NCBI GenBank assembly: GCA_943737045.1
Contig: CALSFV010000249.1
Coordinates: 248,001-312,000 of the forward strand
Direction of reading: 5' to 3'
DNA length: 64,000 nucleotides
Origin: Parapristionchus giblindavisi
Lineage: Eukaryota; Nematoda; Chromadorea; Rhabditida; Diplogasteridae
A model generated the notes under the pieces. It had not been told where the DNA came from and did not search any database. It worked only from the letters and a program-made list of their open reading frames with translations. The position numbers were made by a program, and so were the translations under genes. Position 1 is the stretch's first letter. Every line of letters begins with the position of its first letter. Shown here piece by piece: positions 12,301-23,794 of this stretch.

Positions 12301-14108
12301 AATTTGAGTGCCTACTTTCACGGCAAATTTCTGAATTTTTGCAGTTTGTCGACTCGAATGCTGCGACAATGAGCAAATGACAATGACAATGTGAAGTTTC
12401 ATGATGAGTAAACATAGTAGAACTGAAATTCCGGCGTTCGGTTCACTTTTTTTTAAAAATCGATTTCCATGACCCCGGGTCATGGCAAAAAATATGAATT
12501 TTCGATAATTAACGATTTTCATATTGATTATGCACATTGCAAAGTACTTAGACAGAATGTTAGAGAAAGCAAGTTGGAAACTGATTCAAGCACAATTCTG
12601 ACTTTTTCGCACGCATTCAGCATGAAACTTTTCGAAAAATGGTTGAAAGGAGAGATCAGCCATTGAGCATTGGCTGAATATTACTCACATCATTAGTACT
12701 TCACAATAAGCCGCATCTATGAAAACATTTCAAACTTGAGAAATTTTGAAATTTTCGGACCATGACCGGGTCGTGAAAATTGAAAATTTCAAATTGATCC
12801 AAGTGATTTGCTTCTTGTGTCATTTTACTCGTCTCACCTCTAAACTTTGGGTAGACCACAATTCCGCACCATTTGTTTGGAAAATACAGCATTTGTTCGG
12901 CAAAACCATCTAAGACGGAAGTTCGAGCGAAAAATTCGCAAAACGGTCTAACGGGAAGAACCTAGTTTTAAGTGAAATCGATGCAGAATTTCTTAGGCTA
13001 CAATACCTGGTCGGAAATGTTTGTCAGCGGCTACAACAATCGATGATTTGTCCGGAAAAACCACAATTTTGAGTAAAAAAAAGTGGTTTAGGAATCAACG
13101 CACATTCGATGCTAATAGTGAATTAGCAAGCTCTGTGCACCCTAAACGCATCGCAAATGGTATTTAGACTTCATCTCAACAATTTGAGAAATTATGATTT
13201 TTAAAAGTTTATTTTTGAAATTAATTTTTCTAATACCCTGAGGGCACAAACAGGAAATTTCAGCTGTTTTATGTAATAAGGGCCGATGACACTCCTAACA
13301 CCCAAGTATGGACTCCCAGTTATCATTGCTAGCGCACGTGTCCGGGGGTGGTCGAATATGATCGAGTCTTAGGGAACAGGCCTCTTAAAATTGCTCTCCA
13401 GCCTTATAGCCCTTTTCAGAGCTTTCTCCCGCTGGTGGTAACTACCTTTCCTGTAGTTTTCTTTCTCACTGCCCTGGTAACGGGAGCCGATCTGAGCTCG
13501 AAGGCTTGCGTCTTCAGTTTCGCACTTTGGAGCAATCCTTCTGTCCAGGTTTTCATTCACTAAAAGTCTTGTTTTCCACTTTTCGCAAAAGTATACATGT
13601 GATTAAGATTTAAAGGGGTTGACACCTTTATCAACGGTTTCTTCAACGCTCTACTCTCTCTCGTTGTTAGAGAACAGAGAAATAGTGTGCGCGATGAAGA
13701 GGCCATTGAGAGAGGTCACTTTCCCTTTAAATATAGTACTTACAATTTTCATCTCGAATCGTGTAGTGGATAATTGGTTCTTTTCGAGATATCATCTTGT
13801 TTGCCAATTCATAATTCAAAGGGAACAACGAAAAGTCTGTGAATATAATTATTTTTGTATCTCGATCCGATGTGTGCAACAAGTTTCTAATCCCATATGT
13901 GCCGCCAATTTTTCCCACACTGCATACCTTCCAAATTAGGGCTACATATTTTAGTGAAAAACACACCTTCAGAAGATATCAACAAATAGATCATTTTCAG
14001 GGACTGACCTATTTGATCTACACGTACAAGTTTTCGCAGAAACAATCGAGCCTTCCTTCAAAGGCATCCGCATCCAACGTCGTTTCGCGAAGATCTAACA
14101 AATTTTGA
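9342..14108 (+). CDS. Seven-helix chemoreceptor A (Str/Srh-superfamily-like), nine exons
   Basis: Exons 9342-9536, 9673-9756, 9898-9983, 10183-10255, 10482-10616, 10663-10752, 10832-10921, 13420-13548 and 14001-14108 join in frame to 329 residues, the usual length for nematode serpentine chemoreceptors. Hydrophobic segments lie near residues 7-31, 44-64, 95-118, 134-153, 197-219, 253-273 and 281-303. Family marks are NRFLIAYSP after helix 3, LSEKTIKMQKAFLRVQMLQ before helix 6 and an NP at 290-291 in helix 7. The ATG follows TTTTAG. Expected role: an odorant-type GPCR in sensory cilia membranes, by homology. Oddities: exon 3 uses a weak TTTAAG acceptor, intron 7 is 2.5 kb and filled by foldback element FB1, and the tail is 7 codons shorter than in paralogues B and C, with MITE R1 starting two bases after the stop. 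Probably functional. Confidence 0.85.
11092..13371. mobile_element. Foldback element FB1, copy b, 2.3 kb, in receptor A intron 7
   Basis: The arms begin TTAAGACTCGACC and end GAGTCTTA. Most of 11100-11860 is mirrored at 12600-13360 (GACACTCCTAACACCCAAGT; TTTAGAGGTGAGACGAGTAA and inverse). The arms are more than 700 bp, so a transcript would fold into a long hairpin. A smaller element sits at 11864-12202. No transposase. Confidence 0.88.
11864..12202. mobile_element. Small element inside FB1 carrying a tRNA-like segment
   Basis: Relative to FB1 copy a, which reads straight from CAGAATTGTATTTGAATCAG, this copy has about 340 extra bases bounded by TTTAAAGGTGG and, inverted, CCTCCATCTTTAA. On the minus strand, 12101-12047 reads TTGGTATAGTGGTAAATGCG (A-box-like) and then GCGGGTTCGAAACC (B-box). 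An acceptor stem is not evident, so this is a tRNA-derived (SINE-like) segment rather than a gene. Confidence 0.7.
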
Positions 14109-14109
14109 C

Positions 14110-14326
14110 TATTGCGCGTATAATATGTACTCTCATAAGAAAATGACAAACGGGCTCTAAAGAACGGAAGTCGCTCAAAGGCTAGATCTCTCGATTGTCT
14201 TTCCGCTGCCTCTCATCTAACCCGGCAGACCTTCGCCGCGCGCTATTTGATAGTTTCTGAACCACGCAAAACAAGACATAGTCTCTTCTACAAATAAAAC
14301 AAGCGATTTTTATACGCTCAATACAC
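14110..14326. mobile_element. MITE R1 copy directly behind receptor A
   Basis: Ends TATTGCGCGTATAATATG and, inverted, TTTTTATACGCTCAATA. The interior matches 6271-6533 in inverse orientation. It begins two bases after the receptor A stop codon. Confidence 0.75.
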
Positions 14327-14852
14327 ACTCACGGCAAATTCTCTCAGAGATAGGTTGTCTAACTTGACTACTAGAGTTGGCAATTCGGACGTTGCGGGCC
14401 CGCAAAGAAATTGGCTTTTCATTGCTAGTGATTGCGGGCCCGCAATGCGGTGTGAAATCATTGCGTCCCGCAATTTCGAATGGTGCGGTGTAAAATCATT
14501 GCGGGCCCGCAATGGCATTGCGGGCCCGCAAAGTCATTTTCTTCTTCTCTTCCTTCTCTCTTCATTCTCTCGGAGAGGAAAAGGACCTTGCGGGCCCGCA
14601 ATGATTTACACCGCACCATTCGAGTTTGCGGGCACGCAATGAATTACACCGCTCTGCGGGCCCGCAATGAATAGTGCATTATTGCCAACTCTAATGACTA
14701 CCATTGTGAAAGGCCTCTCAAAAAGTCTCCCAATACTCCAAACGCTCTCAAAAAGACACATTGGAGAAATTAACGGGACTTGTAGTAAGATAACTAAGTT
14801 ATCTCACATTTGAAATCTTCTCAGATCGTTTTTAGATGTTTGCCGTGAGTTC
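14327..14852. mobile_element. ACTCACGGCAAA MITE with a nested GC-palindrome MITE (14370-14697)
   Basis: The outer element matches 2669-2900 (ends ACTCACGGCAAA and TTTGCCGTGAGT). It is interrupted by a second element with ends TAGAGTTGGCAATTCGG and TTGCCAACTCTAAT. That inner element is made of repeated 14-bp palindromes TTGCGGGCCCGCAA, about eight of them. A relative with the same ends is at 41460-41611. Confidence 0.8.
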
Positions 14853-16608
14853 AGAGTCGTTCGCATAAGCTACATAAGGAAAAAATAATATATATTTACT
14901 GTTCTAGTGCACCTAATTTTCATTGACGTTTTGTTATTGTACTGTTGTTCGTGTTAATAATAAGAATAATAATTATTATTAATCGAATTATTACATTATC
15001 ATGTTATTATTGTATTGTGTATCATATACTAATTGAGCTGATCCATAGAATTTATTGGTGTGTTTGTATAGAATATGGCATTTAAATATATTTATTATGG
15101 TTTTTAGTAGCATAAACAGAAAAAGGATACAGTATTTGAAAGTGCATCCTTGTAATTAGAGATTTTATAGAGCACGTATCGAAATATTTTAATAGCCTCT
15201 AATGAGTACAGTGAAATGTGAAAACAACAGCACCATAAGAAATAAGAAATAAGAAATCACAAACCACATGATTTTCTTCATTTATTTTGATAAATGTCAT
15301 GTTGGTGTCTCTTATAGTTATGATGGAAAGAAAAATGATAAAACTAATGGATTTTCTCAGAAGTAGACCCTTGTGTTTGCATGACTGGCTCCCACAACGA
15401 TTAACACGAAGAACATTGTTTGTATAGTATGGAAATTAATGTTAGGGGGAATGGGAAATTGCGAGAGTCAGGCTTCAAATCGGATTGGCACTTTCTACTT
15501 GCCTTTAAAGTTGTACTTTCAATACGCACACGTTAGCTCAAAATGCGAGAGAGAAAATTTAAGATTCGAAATAGTTCAATAATTGATCTCGTGTCAATAA
15601 GGTTTAAAAAACTGATCAGAAATATGTATACAGAGATTAAATTTGCCGAATGGCGTTAGTTGGCGAACGATTTGCCCGTATTCAGACAAATGCTAGCCTG
15701 TATAGGGGGAAATCCGTCGAAATATGCCTCTCCCAATCACATTATGACAATGGTTCTCTGAATACGGGAGAGACATATCACAATGCCGGAACCCCAGATT
15801 GGAATGTTTCAAACTCACACGAATAATAACTATACATCTAATTTATTCACGGCAACACACATCGACTACAATCATGGTCTAAATAGGAATATAGTGGAGG
15901 GGCGAAATATAAAAGATAAGATACTAAAAATTAGGGGTCAGAGCAAGAGGTGTAAACCACCTCTTGCATGGCCGGAATCTCTCTCTCTGGAAAGAGAGGA
16001 GAGAGGGAGTTGTAATGAGGGGGGGGGGGGTTCAATCTCTGACGCTATCTACTTGGAAACAAACTAGACTAAGTATATTAATACATTACACCGTGATTTT
16101 TGGAATACCATTTGCCCGACTTTGGGCAAATCGTGCACACAAGTAGCGTAATTTGGCAAATCTATTACCCATATTTGGGCAAGTTTGCTCTCACTATCAG
16201 TGTATTTGAAAGCTTGCAACAACTCTCTTGGAAGAAGTCGGATTTCTCCAGCTTCTACTCCAAATCATGTACGAGGTTTCCGAACTAGAGTATATTGCTT
16301 TGAAAGGCTAAAAAACTCATTATAGAGTTTTTTTTCAACATTTATCAGGCGGATGAAATTATCAAAACTTCCAATTTCAAGTATATTTGGTTTGGGAAAG
16401 GCTTCAACGTAACAAACAGCAGATTTTTAGCTGTTCTCCTTTCGAGGGAATTTTTATGATATAAGATTTATATATTTCGAATCATATTTTCATATGAGAT
16501 CTACTTTTTTTGCGTTTTCTGGTCTCAACAATATTTAGAGCTGTATACGATTTTTTCATTAAATTAGGGTAAAATATAAAAAAAAAAGGATCGAATTTGC
16601 ATACATAC
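14853..16608. other. No supported gene
   Basis: AT-rich DNA. Bases 16205-16290 match 24110-24185 and, inverted, 31768-31825, which is intron 3 of the intact cysteine-rich gene; this is therefore the decayed 3' part of copy 2. No fourth exon for copy 2 could be found here. A poly-G run lies at 16020-16031. Confidence 0.5.
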
Positions 16609-17896
16609 GTCCAACCGCATTGGCGTTGTCTATTATGCAGACACCATTCGAACAGACGTATCCTGGCTGGCAGAGTCCGCTGACACAGACTAAAAAAAAT
16701 GTTTTTTTTTTCTTTTATTTAAAAAAAATAAAATGTCCCTAATTATCGTAACCATTACTCTACATATAATCATCCTAATTTTCTTAACGAGTAGGTCTCT
16801 AACAAGGGAACCGCAAAACTCGGGGACGATCAGGGTAAAATTCGTTGACACAGTTCGACTAGGACCTCCCCCCCCCAGGGGGCCGCAGAATTTTTTTGAT
16901 ATGTCCCCATATTTATATAGAACCCTTGGACACTTTCTCGCATTAACTATTTGAGTGTTTGACACTATTACCTTGTTCTCGCGCCCAAATTTCATTTTCA
17001 TAATCGATTTTCGGTACCAAGGAAGCAAATATGGGGACATTTCAAAACAGTTCTGGGACCTCCTGGGCGGTCCTTTTCGGCATGTCTCAACGAATTTTGC
17101 ATTGATCGTTCCCGACTTTTGCGGTTCCCTTGCAAGCATAGAACATAGAACTCTTATTATTTGTTATAATCTTGTACTAGTTACCACATATCAAGGTATC
17201 AAACAATTATTATTATGCTCTGCCAAAAATAAGTATTGAGAAAAATATATATATTGAGCGTATAAAAATCACTTGTTTTATTTGTAGAAGAGACTTTCTT
17301 GCTTTGCTTGGTTCAGAAACTATACCGATCTCTTTTATATGAGAGGAATTGCGAGAAAATCGACCGTTTCGGAGGGTCCGCGAACATAGAAAATTCGACC
17401 CCCTGAAAGATTCAGATTAAGTACTTTGAATGATGCTCTATCGAACTGCGTTGGCCGAATTTGCATATCTGCTCTCATTTTCGAGTAGCGGTAGGTCCAA
17501 GTTCGCAGGTACGGTATTTTTGGCTCGAGTGTGCGTCAGAAAAATGATCATAACTCCGTTCAAAATAATGATAGACAATTTTCAGAAAAAGCATCGAAAG
17601 AGGAGATCTTGTTCAACATTTCCCAGTTGATGACGTCATTTGTCGACCATGCGCCGGTGCGGGGCGGTCGGTTTTATGAAAAAGTGACGTAACTTTCCTA
17701 ATCGGAAAAAGTGAACTTTTCTTCTATGCGCGTTTTGTTGCACCCATATGTGTCTAAAAATGACCCAAGTTTTAGAGGATTTGAGAAATGCAAACAAAAA
17801 AAGCGTTGATTTTAGTAACGCGACCTCGTACCTGCCAAAGGAAAGAACGGCTTATTCCTTTATCAAGAAACAGCAAAGGAACTTAAATGACTCAAA

Positions 17897-18518
17897 TCAA
17901 TTGATCTCTCACCTTCCCCCCATCCCCATCCACCTCTTTTAATAATTTTATTCTTTCACATATTTTTTTGCACTCGAACACTTTGTACTTTTTGAAACAC
18001 CCTTGCGGTGTACGATAAATAAATAAATAAAATAAGCAAAATCATTCGAGGCGTCGAGGTAAAGAGGTACCATTGTAAAACACCGAGTGGGTTCGAACCC
18101 CGGTTCCATCCAAATCTTTTGCTGATTTTTACAGACACAGAAAACGTGTTCCAAGGAATTTTTTAGTGCTAAGCATAATGAAACAAGTTGTTTTGAGTCA
18201 TTCTGAGCTGGAAACGTTCATTTTATGGCAAAACATCGCGCGGAGTTGGGGCGCGCGCGTGTAATCTCGATGGCGGATATCTCGGCTCTAAGAGCAGGTA
18301 GTCCTTCACTTCCAAAAACATAAATGTTCAAAAACATTATAAGAAATATTATAAAGATTAATTAACATTACTGAAACGTTTTTTCCTTATTTATTTATCG
18401 TGCACCGCAAGGGTGTTTCAACAAGTACAAAGTGTTCGAGTGCAAAAAAAATATGTGAAAGAATAAAATTATTAAAAGAGGTGGATGGGGATGGGGAGAA
18501 GGTGAGAGATCAATTGAT
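17897..18518. mobile_element. Foldback element nested in FB2, with a tRNA-like B-box
   Basis: The ends TCAATTGATCTCTCACCTTC are inverted at 18499-18518. The arms share CTTTGTACTTTTTGAAACACC and CACCGCAAGGGTG. Near 18089-18106 is GTGGGTTCGAACCCCGG, a tRNA B-box/T-arm-like sequence. A single arm of the same family lies at 23120-23260, with its end motif again at 23488-23500. Confidence 0.75.
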
Positions 18519-18678
18519 TTACTAAACATAGTAATAGTAATAGTAACATAGTAACATGATACAACGGATGTCTTTGTAATATGTTATTTCAATGTTAATT
18601 GTTTTCAATTATGACTTATTTCTCTAATAAATGTATCTTATCTAACATTAGTTTCCACATTGTACTTCATCATTCCTT

Positions 18679-18718
<40 letters not shown>

Positions 18719-19047
18719 GAAGGTTTGGGGGGGGGGGGCTCACACTCGTTCTTTGTTGTTCAAATGCAACTCTGTTCGCTCAGAGTTTTCTAACATCTCC
18801 ATTTCGTGTAGTTGCCAGATGTTAGTCTCTCTTCTCCTTTTTTCTCTCCCTGACTGTTCACAAAAGAGCGTGTGGGAGTGAGAGAGCGGATGATGAGCAG
18901 TTGCACGGAGTTGGGGCGCGCGCGTGTAATCTCGATGGCGGATATCTCGGCTCTAAGAGCAGGTAGGCCTTCACTTCCAAAAACATAAATGTTCAAAAAC
19001 ATTATAAGAAATATTATAAAGATTAATTAACATTACTGAAACGTTTT
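18240..19047. repeat. Direct repeat of about 145 bp (18240-18381 and 18901-19047)
   Basis: Both copies run from GGAGTTGGGGCGCGCGCGTG through ATTAACATTACTGAAACG with only one or two differences (TAGTCCTTC versus TAGGCCTTC), so the duplication is recent. A (GA)n tract and a G-run lie between them (18682-18740). Confidence 0.85.
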
Positions 19048-20613
19048 TTCCACGTGGAAACGCAAAATATGGTTTTTCTCAAAATTTTCGGAACTCGGTG
19101 ATTTTGTGTTTCAAATAACTGTCATATATGGGTATTTTGAGCTCGTAATGCTTTTTCGGATTTTTTGAGTCATTTAAGTTCCTTTGCTGTTTCTTGATAA
19201 AGGAATAAGCCGTTCTTTCCTTTGGCAGGTCCGAGGTCGCGTTACTAAAATCAACGCTTTTTTTGTTTGCATTTCTCAAATCCTCTAAAACTTGGGTCAT
19301 TTTTAGACACATATGGGTGCAACAAAACGCGCATAGAAGAAAAGTTCACTTTTTCCGATTAGGAAAGTTACGTCACTTTTTCATAAAACCGACCGCCCCG
19401 CACCGGCGCATGGTCGACAAATGACGTCATCAACTGGGAAATGTTGAACAAGATCTCCTCTTTCGATGCTTTTTCTGAAAATTGTCTATCATTATTTTGA
19501 ACGGAGTTATGATCATTTTTCTGACGCACACTCGAGCCAAAAATACCGTACCTGCAAACTTGGACCTACCGCTACTCGAAAATGAGAGCAGATATGCAAA
19601 TTCGACCAACGCAGTTCGATAGAGCATCATTCAAAGTACTTAATCTGAATTTTTCAGGGGGTCGAAATTTCTATGTCCGGGGGTGGTCGAACCTCTGGCG
19701 ATTCCTCTCATATATCATATATCGCGCGGCGATGGTCAGCCGGGTTAGAGAGAGGCAGCGGAGAGACAATCGAGAGGCGAGGCGAGATGTAGAAGGCTAC
19801 ATCTCGCCCGCCTCTCGATTGTGTCTTCCGTTCGTTAGCACCGTTTGTCATTTTCTTATGCAAGTACATTTTATACGCACAATACCTCCAATGTTTTCCA
19901 ATACACACTCGTTTGCCATGCAGTTATATGAAACTGGGCAATAGCCCGAGATGCAAGCTGAAAAATAAAAAAAAATGTAATTAATAAAATGCAAGATTAC
20001 GACATGCAGTCCCGCAGAATTCGCCATCTTGCAAATTTCATTATCTTCATACCATTATGTATTATGCCACTTTTATTTTACATGTCTCAGATACTTTTTG
20101 TGTATATGAATTATGAATATTAAAATATCGCACTATGAAACAAGAAATATTTTGATTTTCGCGTTACGGTGGCGTCGTGGTGTTTTTTTTTCAAAAATTA
20201 CAATTCAATAATTTAAAACATTTTGTTTATTCATGTACAATTGATGCACATGAATTATGTGATTGCATTTTCAAAATCGCTAATGCCTAGTTCGTTTCGG
20301 AATAATTTTTGTGTAACGTTAAATCTATCATAATCGTCTAAGAGAGGGACCATTGTGTCCTGGGAGAGTCCCTTCCAACCCTCGCATACCATCCGACCAA
20401 GTCCCCTATGCAAATCTATATCAGTCAGACATATTTTTGAAATTTTTGAAACCTTATCTCTCGTTACCATCATTTGTCTCGTTTCGTGCATACGCACGAT
20501 GATAATATATATAATGATGGCTTAATGTGTCTACAAAAACAGCATACGTCCGGCTGCAAGGCCTGCAGCGCAGCCGGAAATTACAATAGAGAAGACGATG
20601 CTTATCGCTGAAC

Positions 20614-20733
20614 CACAATGTTCTATAGACTGTGAAAGCCAAAACGACCGCTCAACATAGAAACTCTCTCAAATGCAATCGTCTTTCGCTTGTCTCGCTA
20701 TGGAAACAAAATGGCTTGAACCAGAATACTGTG
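20614..20733. mobile_element. 120-bp MITE in the signal-peptide exon of copy 2
   Basis: Minus strand: CACAGTATTCTGGTTCAAG at one end and CTATAGAACATTGTG at the other, with GTTC repeated on both sides. Related sequences without the gene are at 29457-29577 (CACAGTATTCTGGCCCAAG) and about 44740-44840 (shared TTGAGCGGTCGTT). Removing the insert and one GTTC puts the flanking codons in frame with the paralogues, so it is a genuine insertion. Confidence 0.75.
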
Positions 20734-21949
20734 GAACGCATTCTGAAAGTGGTCATTCCTGTATTTATTTATTATCCTTGAAATAAAATGAGCAGAACTA
20801 AGAAGCCTAAGCGTAAGGGTGCAAAAGGGTAGGTGGTATTTCCGTTGCAAAGGAAATTATGCCGATCTTTTAAAAAATTTTTTTTTGGAAATGAATATTG
20901 TGTCGAAAATTCATCCCGACAACTCATCCCATCATCCACGCACATGGGGAATATTCTAAAGCGTATTACTTCTTTTTTCTCGTTAGCACACTCTTTTAAA
21001 GGCAGCCTCTCCATTGGCAATACTCTCTCACTGACCGAGAAAGCGAGAGAGTGTTACCAGAGCGTTTCAAATTAGCTTGTGGTTTGCCTTTGACCCACGT
21101 TACATTTCAGGGATCGAATTGCGAGTGAAATAAAATAATCGCTCAAACGGAAACGTGAAAGAAATATTGAAAAAAATTTTTTCATGCCTTACCATGAGCG
21201 TTCGACTTTTATATGATATTAATTCAGGCGAGAAGATTAGAGGCACAATTTTTTTTGGAGCAGCTGGGCTAACATATCAATATCAGATATGTCTTTCGAT
21301 TCGTGCGATGAATCTGTATCACTCTATCCGAACAGTCTTATTACGAAAAAACTCGAAATCCAAAGAATGAAAGAATCTTGATATAATTTAGTGTTTAAAA
21401 TACAATTTTTAATCAGCTCTTTGCCGATTTTTCGGGGGAGGGGGGGGAGGTGGGGATTTCATAATTTGAACAATTTCTAGTAGAATATACCCTGATATTA
21501 TATTAAATATAATATTTATTGCATTAATGCCTCAATATACCTCAAAATATATACCTCAAAATAAAGTTGCAATCCTAATGTATCAATTGTGTCTCTGCTT
21601 TGATCGGATGAAATACTTGCACATATTTTGCAATGACTTCGTTTCAAATGATCAACACTTATATTCTCCTAGCTGCTTCCATGAATAATAGAAATTCTCA
21701 GTGGCACCGGAATCGCGTTTGGCCAGCTGCTATGAAGCGAACGTTGGTCAACCTACGCATCAATCAGAGAATCGTAATCTGTTTCATCATGAGTCTGCAG
21801 AGTGGGAGAGTGGGACCAATCGGAGTAGCATAAATATATAATATGCAGATCTTAATTTAATTCAATTAAATTTATCATACATTGAATAAATGTGACAACA
21901 AGTGATAAATAGATAGTCTTGAGCGAGTTTACATAGTATAGTTGTTTTT

Positions 21950-22712
21950 CCTTACAATGGAACCATAATGCATTCCCGTGGCGATATGACTAGTGACATA
22001 TACCATTCGAATCAGTATCCGATTCTGATAAGACACCGTTAATAAGCAATGTCAAAAGTTTAAGAGCTTCGGGAAAATCGATAATGAATATCGCACAAAT
22101 CCGAGCCAATTAAGATCAACTCGGCTTTGAGATCCTATCTCACCGGCCCTTGTGGTGTAGTGGATAAGGCGCTCGCATTTCATTTTGTAGGTACATGGTT
22201 CGATGCCTGGTATGCGATACTTTTTTTGCTGATTTTTTTCAAGACTGAATAAAAGTAATAAACTTTTTATGCCGTTAGCATTTGTGCCATGATACATATC
22301 ACTACATATCAAACACAAAAGCGCGCAAGAGATCAGAGGTTAAGCAGCCGATCGATAATGATCTACAAAGGATAACAATGAAACAATAGACCTGAACTTT
22401 TGAACTTGAAAAAATCAGCAAAAAAAGTATCGCATACCAGGCACCATATACTTACAAAATGAAACCATATACTTACAAAATGAAATGCGAGCGCCTTATC
22501 CACTACACCACAAGGGTCAGTGAGATAGGAGCTCAAAGCCGAGTTGATCTTAATTGGCTCGGATTTGTGCGATTTTCATTATCGTTTTTCTCGAAGCTCT
22601 TAAACTTTTGACATTGCTTATTAACGGTGTCTTATCAGAATCGGATACTGATTCGAATGGTATATGTCACTAGTCATATCGCCACGGGAATGCATTATGG
22701 TTCCCTTGTTAG
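21950..22712. mobile_element. Foldback element with inverted tRNA-like segments
   Basis: Arms of over 200 bp share, inverted, ATAATGCATTCCCGTGGCG, CTAGTGACATATACCATTCG and GATAAGACACCGTTAATAAG. In the left arm, 22152-22208 reads TGTGGTGTAGTGGATAAGGC (A-box) and then GGTTCGATGCCTGG (B-box). The right arm (22519-22488) carries the same A-box region inverted. A relative with a different tRNA-like segment is at 38128-38935. Confidence 0.85.
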
Positions 22713-22807
22713 AACATTACAGGTTGCCAATATAATATATGCATTCGTATTGTGAAACTGACAAGATCTCTAACTTCTAAAGCACTAGGTCGCGGATGAG
22801 AGCTGGC

Positions 22808-22905
22808 GAATAATAACCGACTGGATGATAACCATTTGCATATGAGAGAAACGCGCTAATGAATAGACAAAGTAGGGTTATCATCCAGTCGGTTATTATT
22901 CATGG
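22808..22905. mobile_element. Small inverted-repeat MITE
   Basis: AATAATAACCGACTGGATGATAACC is found inverted 50 bases further on. A related but diverged copy with TCATCCAGTCGGTT is at about 57570-57655 inside the zinc-finger gene Z1 region. Confidence 0.65.
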
Positions 22906-23715
22906 GTTTTCATTCGAAATATCGCCACTTCTCCATTCCTCGCAATCGTTCTTCAGATATTTTTTTTTAATTTGTTTTTTTTTTGTTTATTATCGATTCA
23001 ATTTTCTCGTACTAGTTCTGACTGTTCGTTATTAACACGAGGTTCATTGGCATTACTATGTGGTTGATGGTGCTATGTACCTTCGTCTGAGCCTAAGTGA
23101 CGATGATTTATTTAAATATTTATATATTTATTTATTTATCGAACACCGCAAGGGTGTTTCAACAAGTACAAAGTGTTCGACTGCAAGAAAAAATATGTGA
23201 AAGAATAAAATTATTAAAAGAGAGGTGGATGGGCATGGGGTTAAAGGGAGACTGCCATTCAAAAATCTCTCATCAATATCATTTAATCTTATGCTAACTA
23301 GGCAATGTAAAGTAAAAAGAATTTTTTTTGAAACGTTTAGATGTTTTTTTTTGAAACTTTTTTTACAATAATTTGTTCCGATGTGCACAGATCATGTACG
23401 GCCGAAGCCGATAAAACAAAGAAGTCGCATGATCACGCGCTTCAGATCACTGTATAATTCGTTCAGAATTTTTTATATTTTTTTTCAGTGAGAGATCAAT
23501 TGATCACGCCATCTGATGATCCGGATTGATGTTGAATCCAGACGACGTCGAGATCACGTTTTCAGTCATTTCTCGTTATGTGAAAGCCCCCGGGCAAAAA
23601 TCGCCTGTATAATACATTTTTCATGAAAAAGTTTCCTGAAACTTTTTAGAAATGCATTTTTCTCAAAGGCAAAAGTGAGTGAGCGAGATACACAGATCGT
23701 ACGGGTCAGATATTT

Positions 23716-23745
23716 TTATTATTATTATCATTATTATTATTGTTA

Positions 23746-23792
<47 letters not shown>

Positions 23793-23794
23793 TA

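Larger units (their letters stand above)
17341..19709. mobile_element. Foldback element FB2, 2.4 kb, inserted in MITE R1
   Basis: The ends GAGAGGAAT and ATTCCTCTC are inverted, with ATAT/ATATA flanks. The arms share (inverted) TCGACCCCCTGAAA, GATGCTCTATCGAACTGCG and ATGGTCGACAAATGACGTCA over about 600 bp. The terminal motif GTCCGGGGGTGGTCGA is shared with FB1, so FB1 and FB2 are related. MITE R1 resumes on the other side, which dates FB2 after R1. Confidence 0.85.
16609..20737 (-). pseudogene. Cysteine-rich secreted protein, copy 2, disrupted
   Basis: Exon 1 (20737-20566) starts ATG after TTTCAGA like the intact copy, but is interrupted after the third codon by a 120-bp MITE (20614-20733) flanked by GTTC. 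Beyond it the signal-peptide codons resume and end at donor GTATGC. Exon 2 (19957-19886) and exon 3 (16689-16609) are intact, same length and phase as in the intact gene, each with one C-x4-C-x5-C-x4-C module (CISGYCPVSYNCMANEC; CVSGLCQPGYVCSNGVC). The MITE brings stops into the frame. Intron 2 has grown to 3.2 kb by MITE R1 plus a 2.4 kb foldback. No exon 4 was found. Family role unknown; an extracellular, disulfide-bonded product is expected. Confidence 0.75.

Noticed and set aside
13619..13939. 106-codon open frame inside receptor A
   Set aside because: Falls in intron 8 and covers a dispersed CTCTCGTTGTT repeat.
16690..17139. 149-codon minus-strand open frame
   Set aside because: Lies in an inverted repeat (16800-16920 mirrored at 17020-17130) containing GCGGTTCCCTTG and GACACTTTC words; the mirrored strand also has open frames, typical of repeat DNA.
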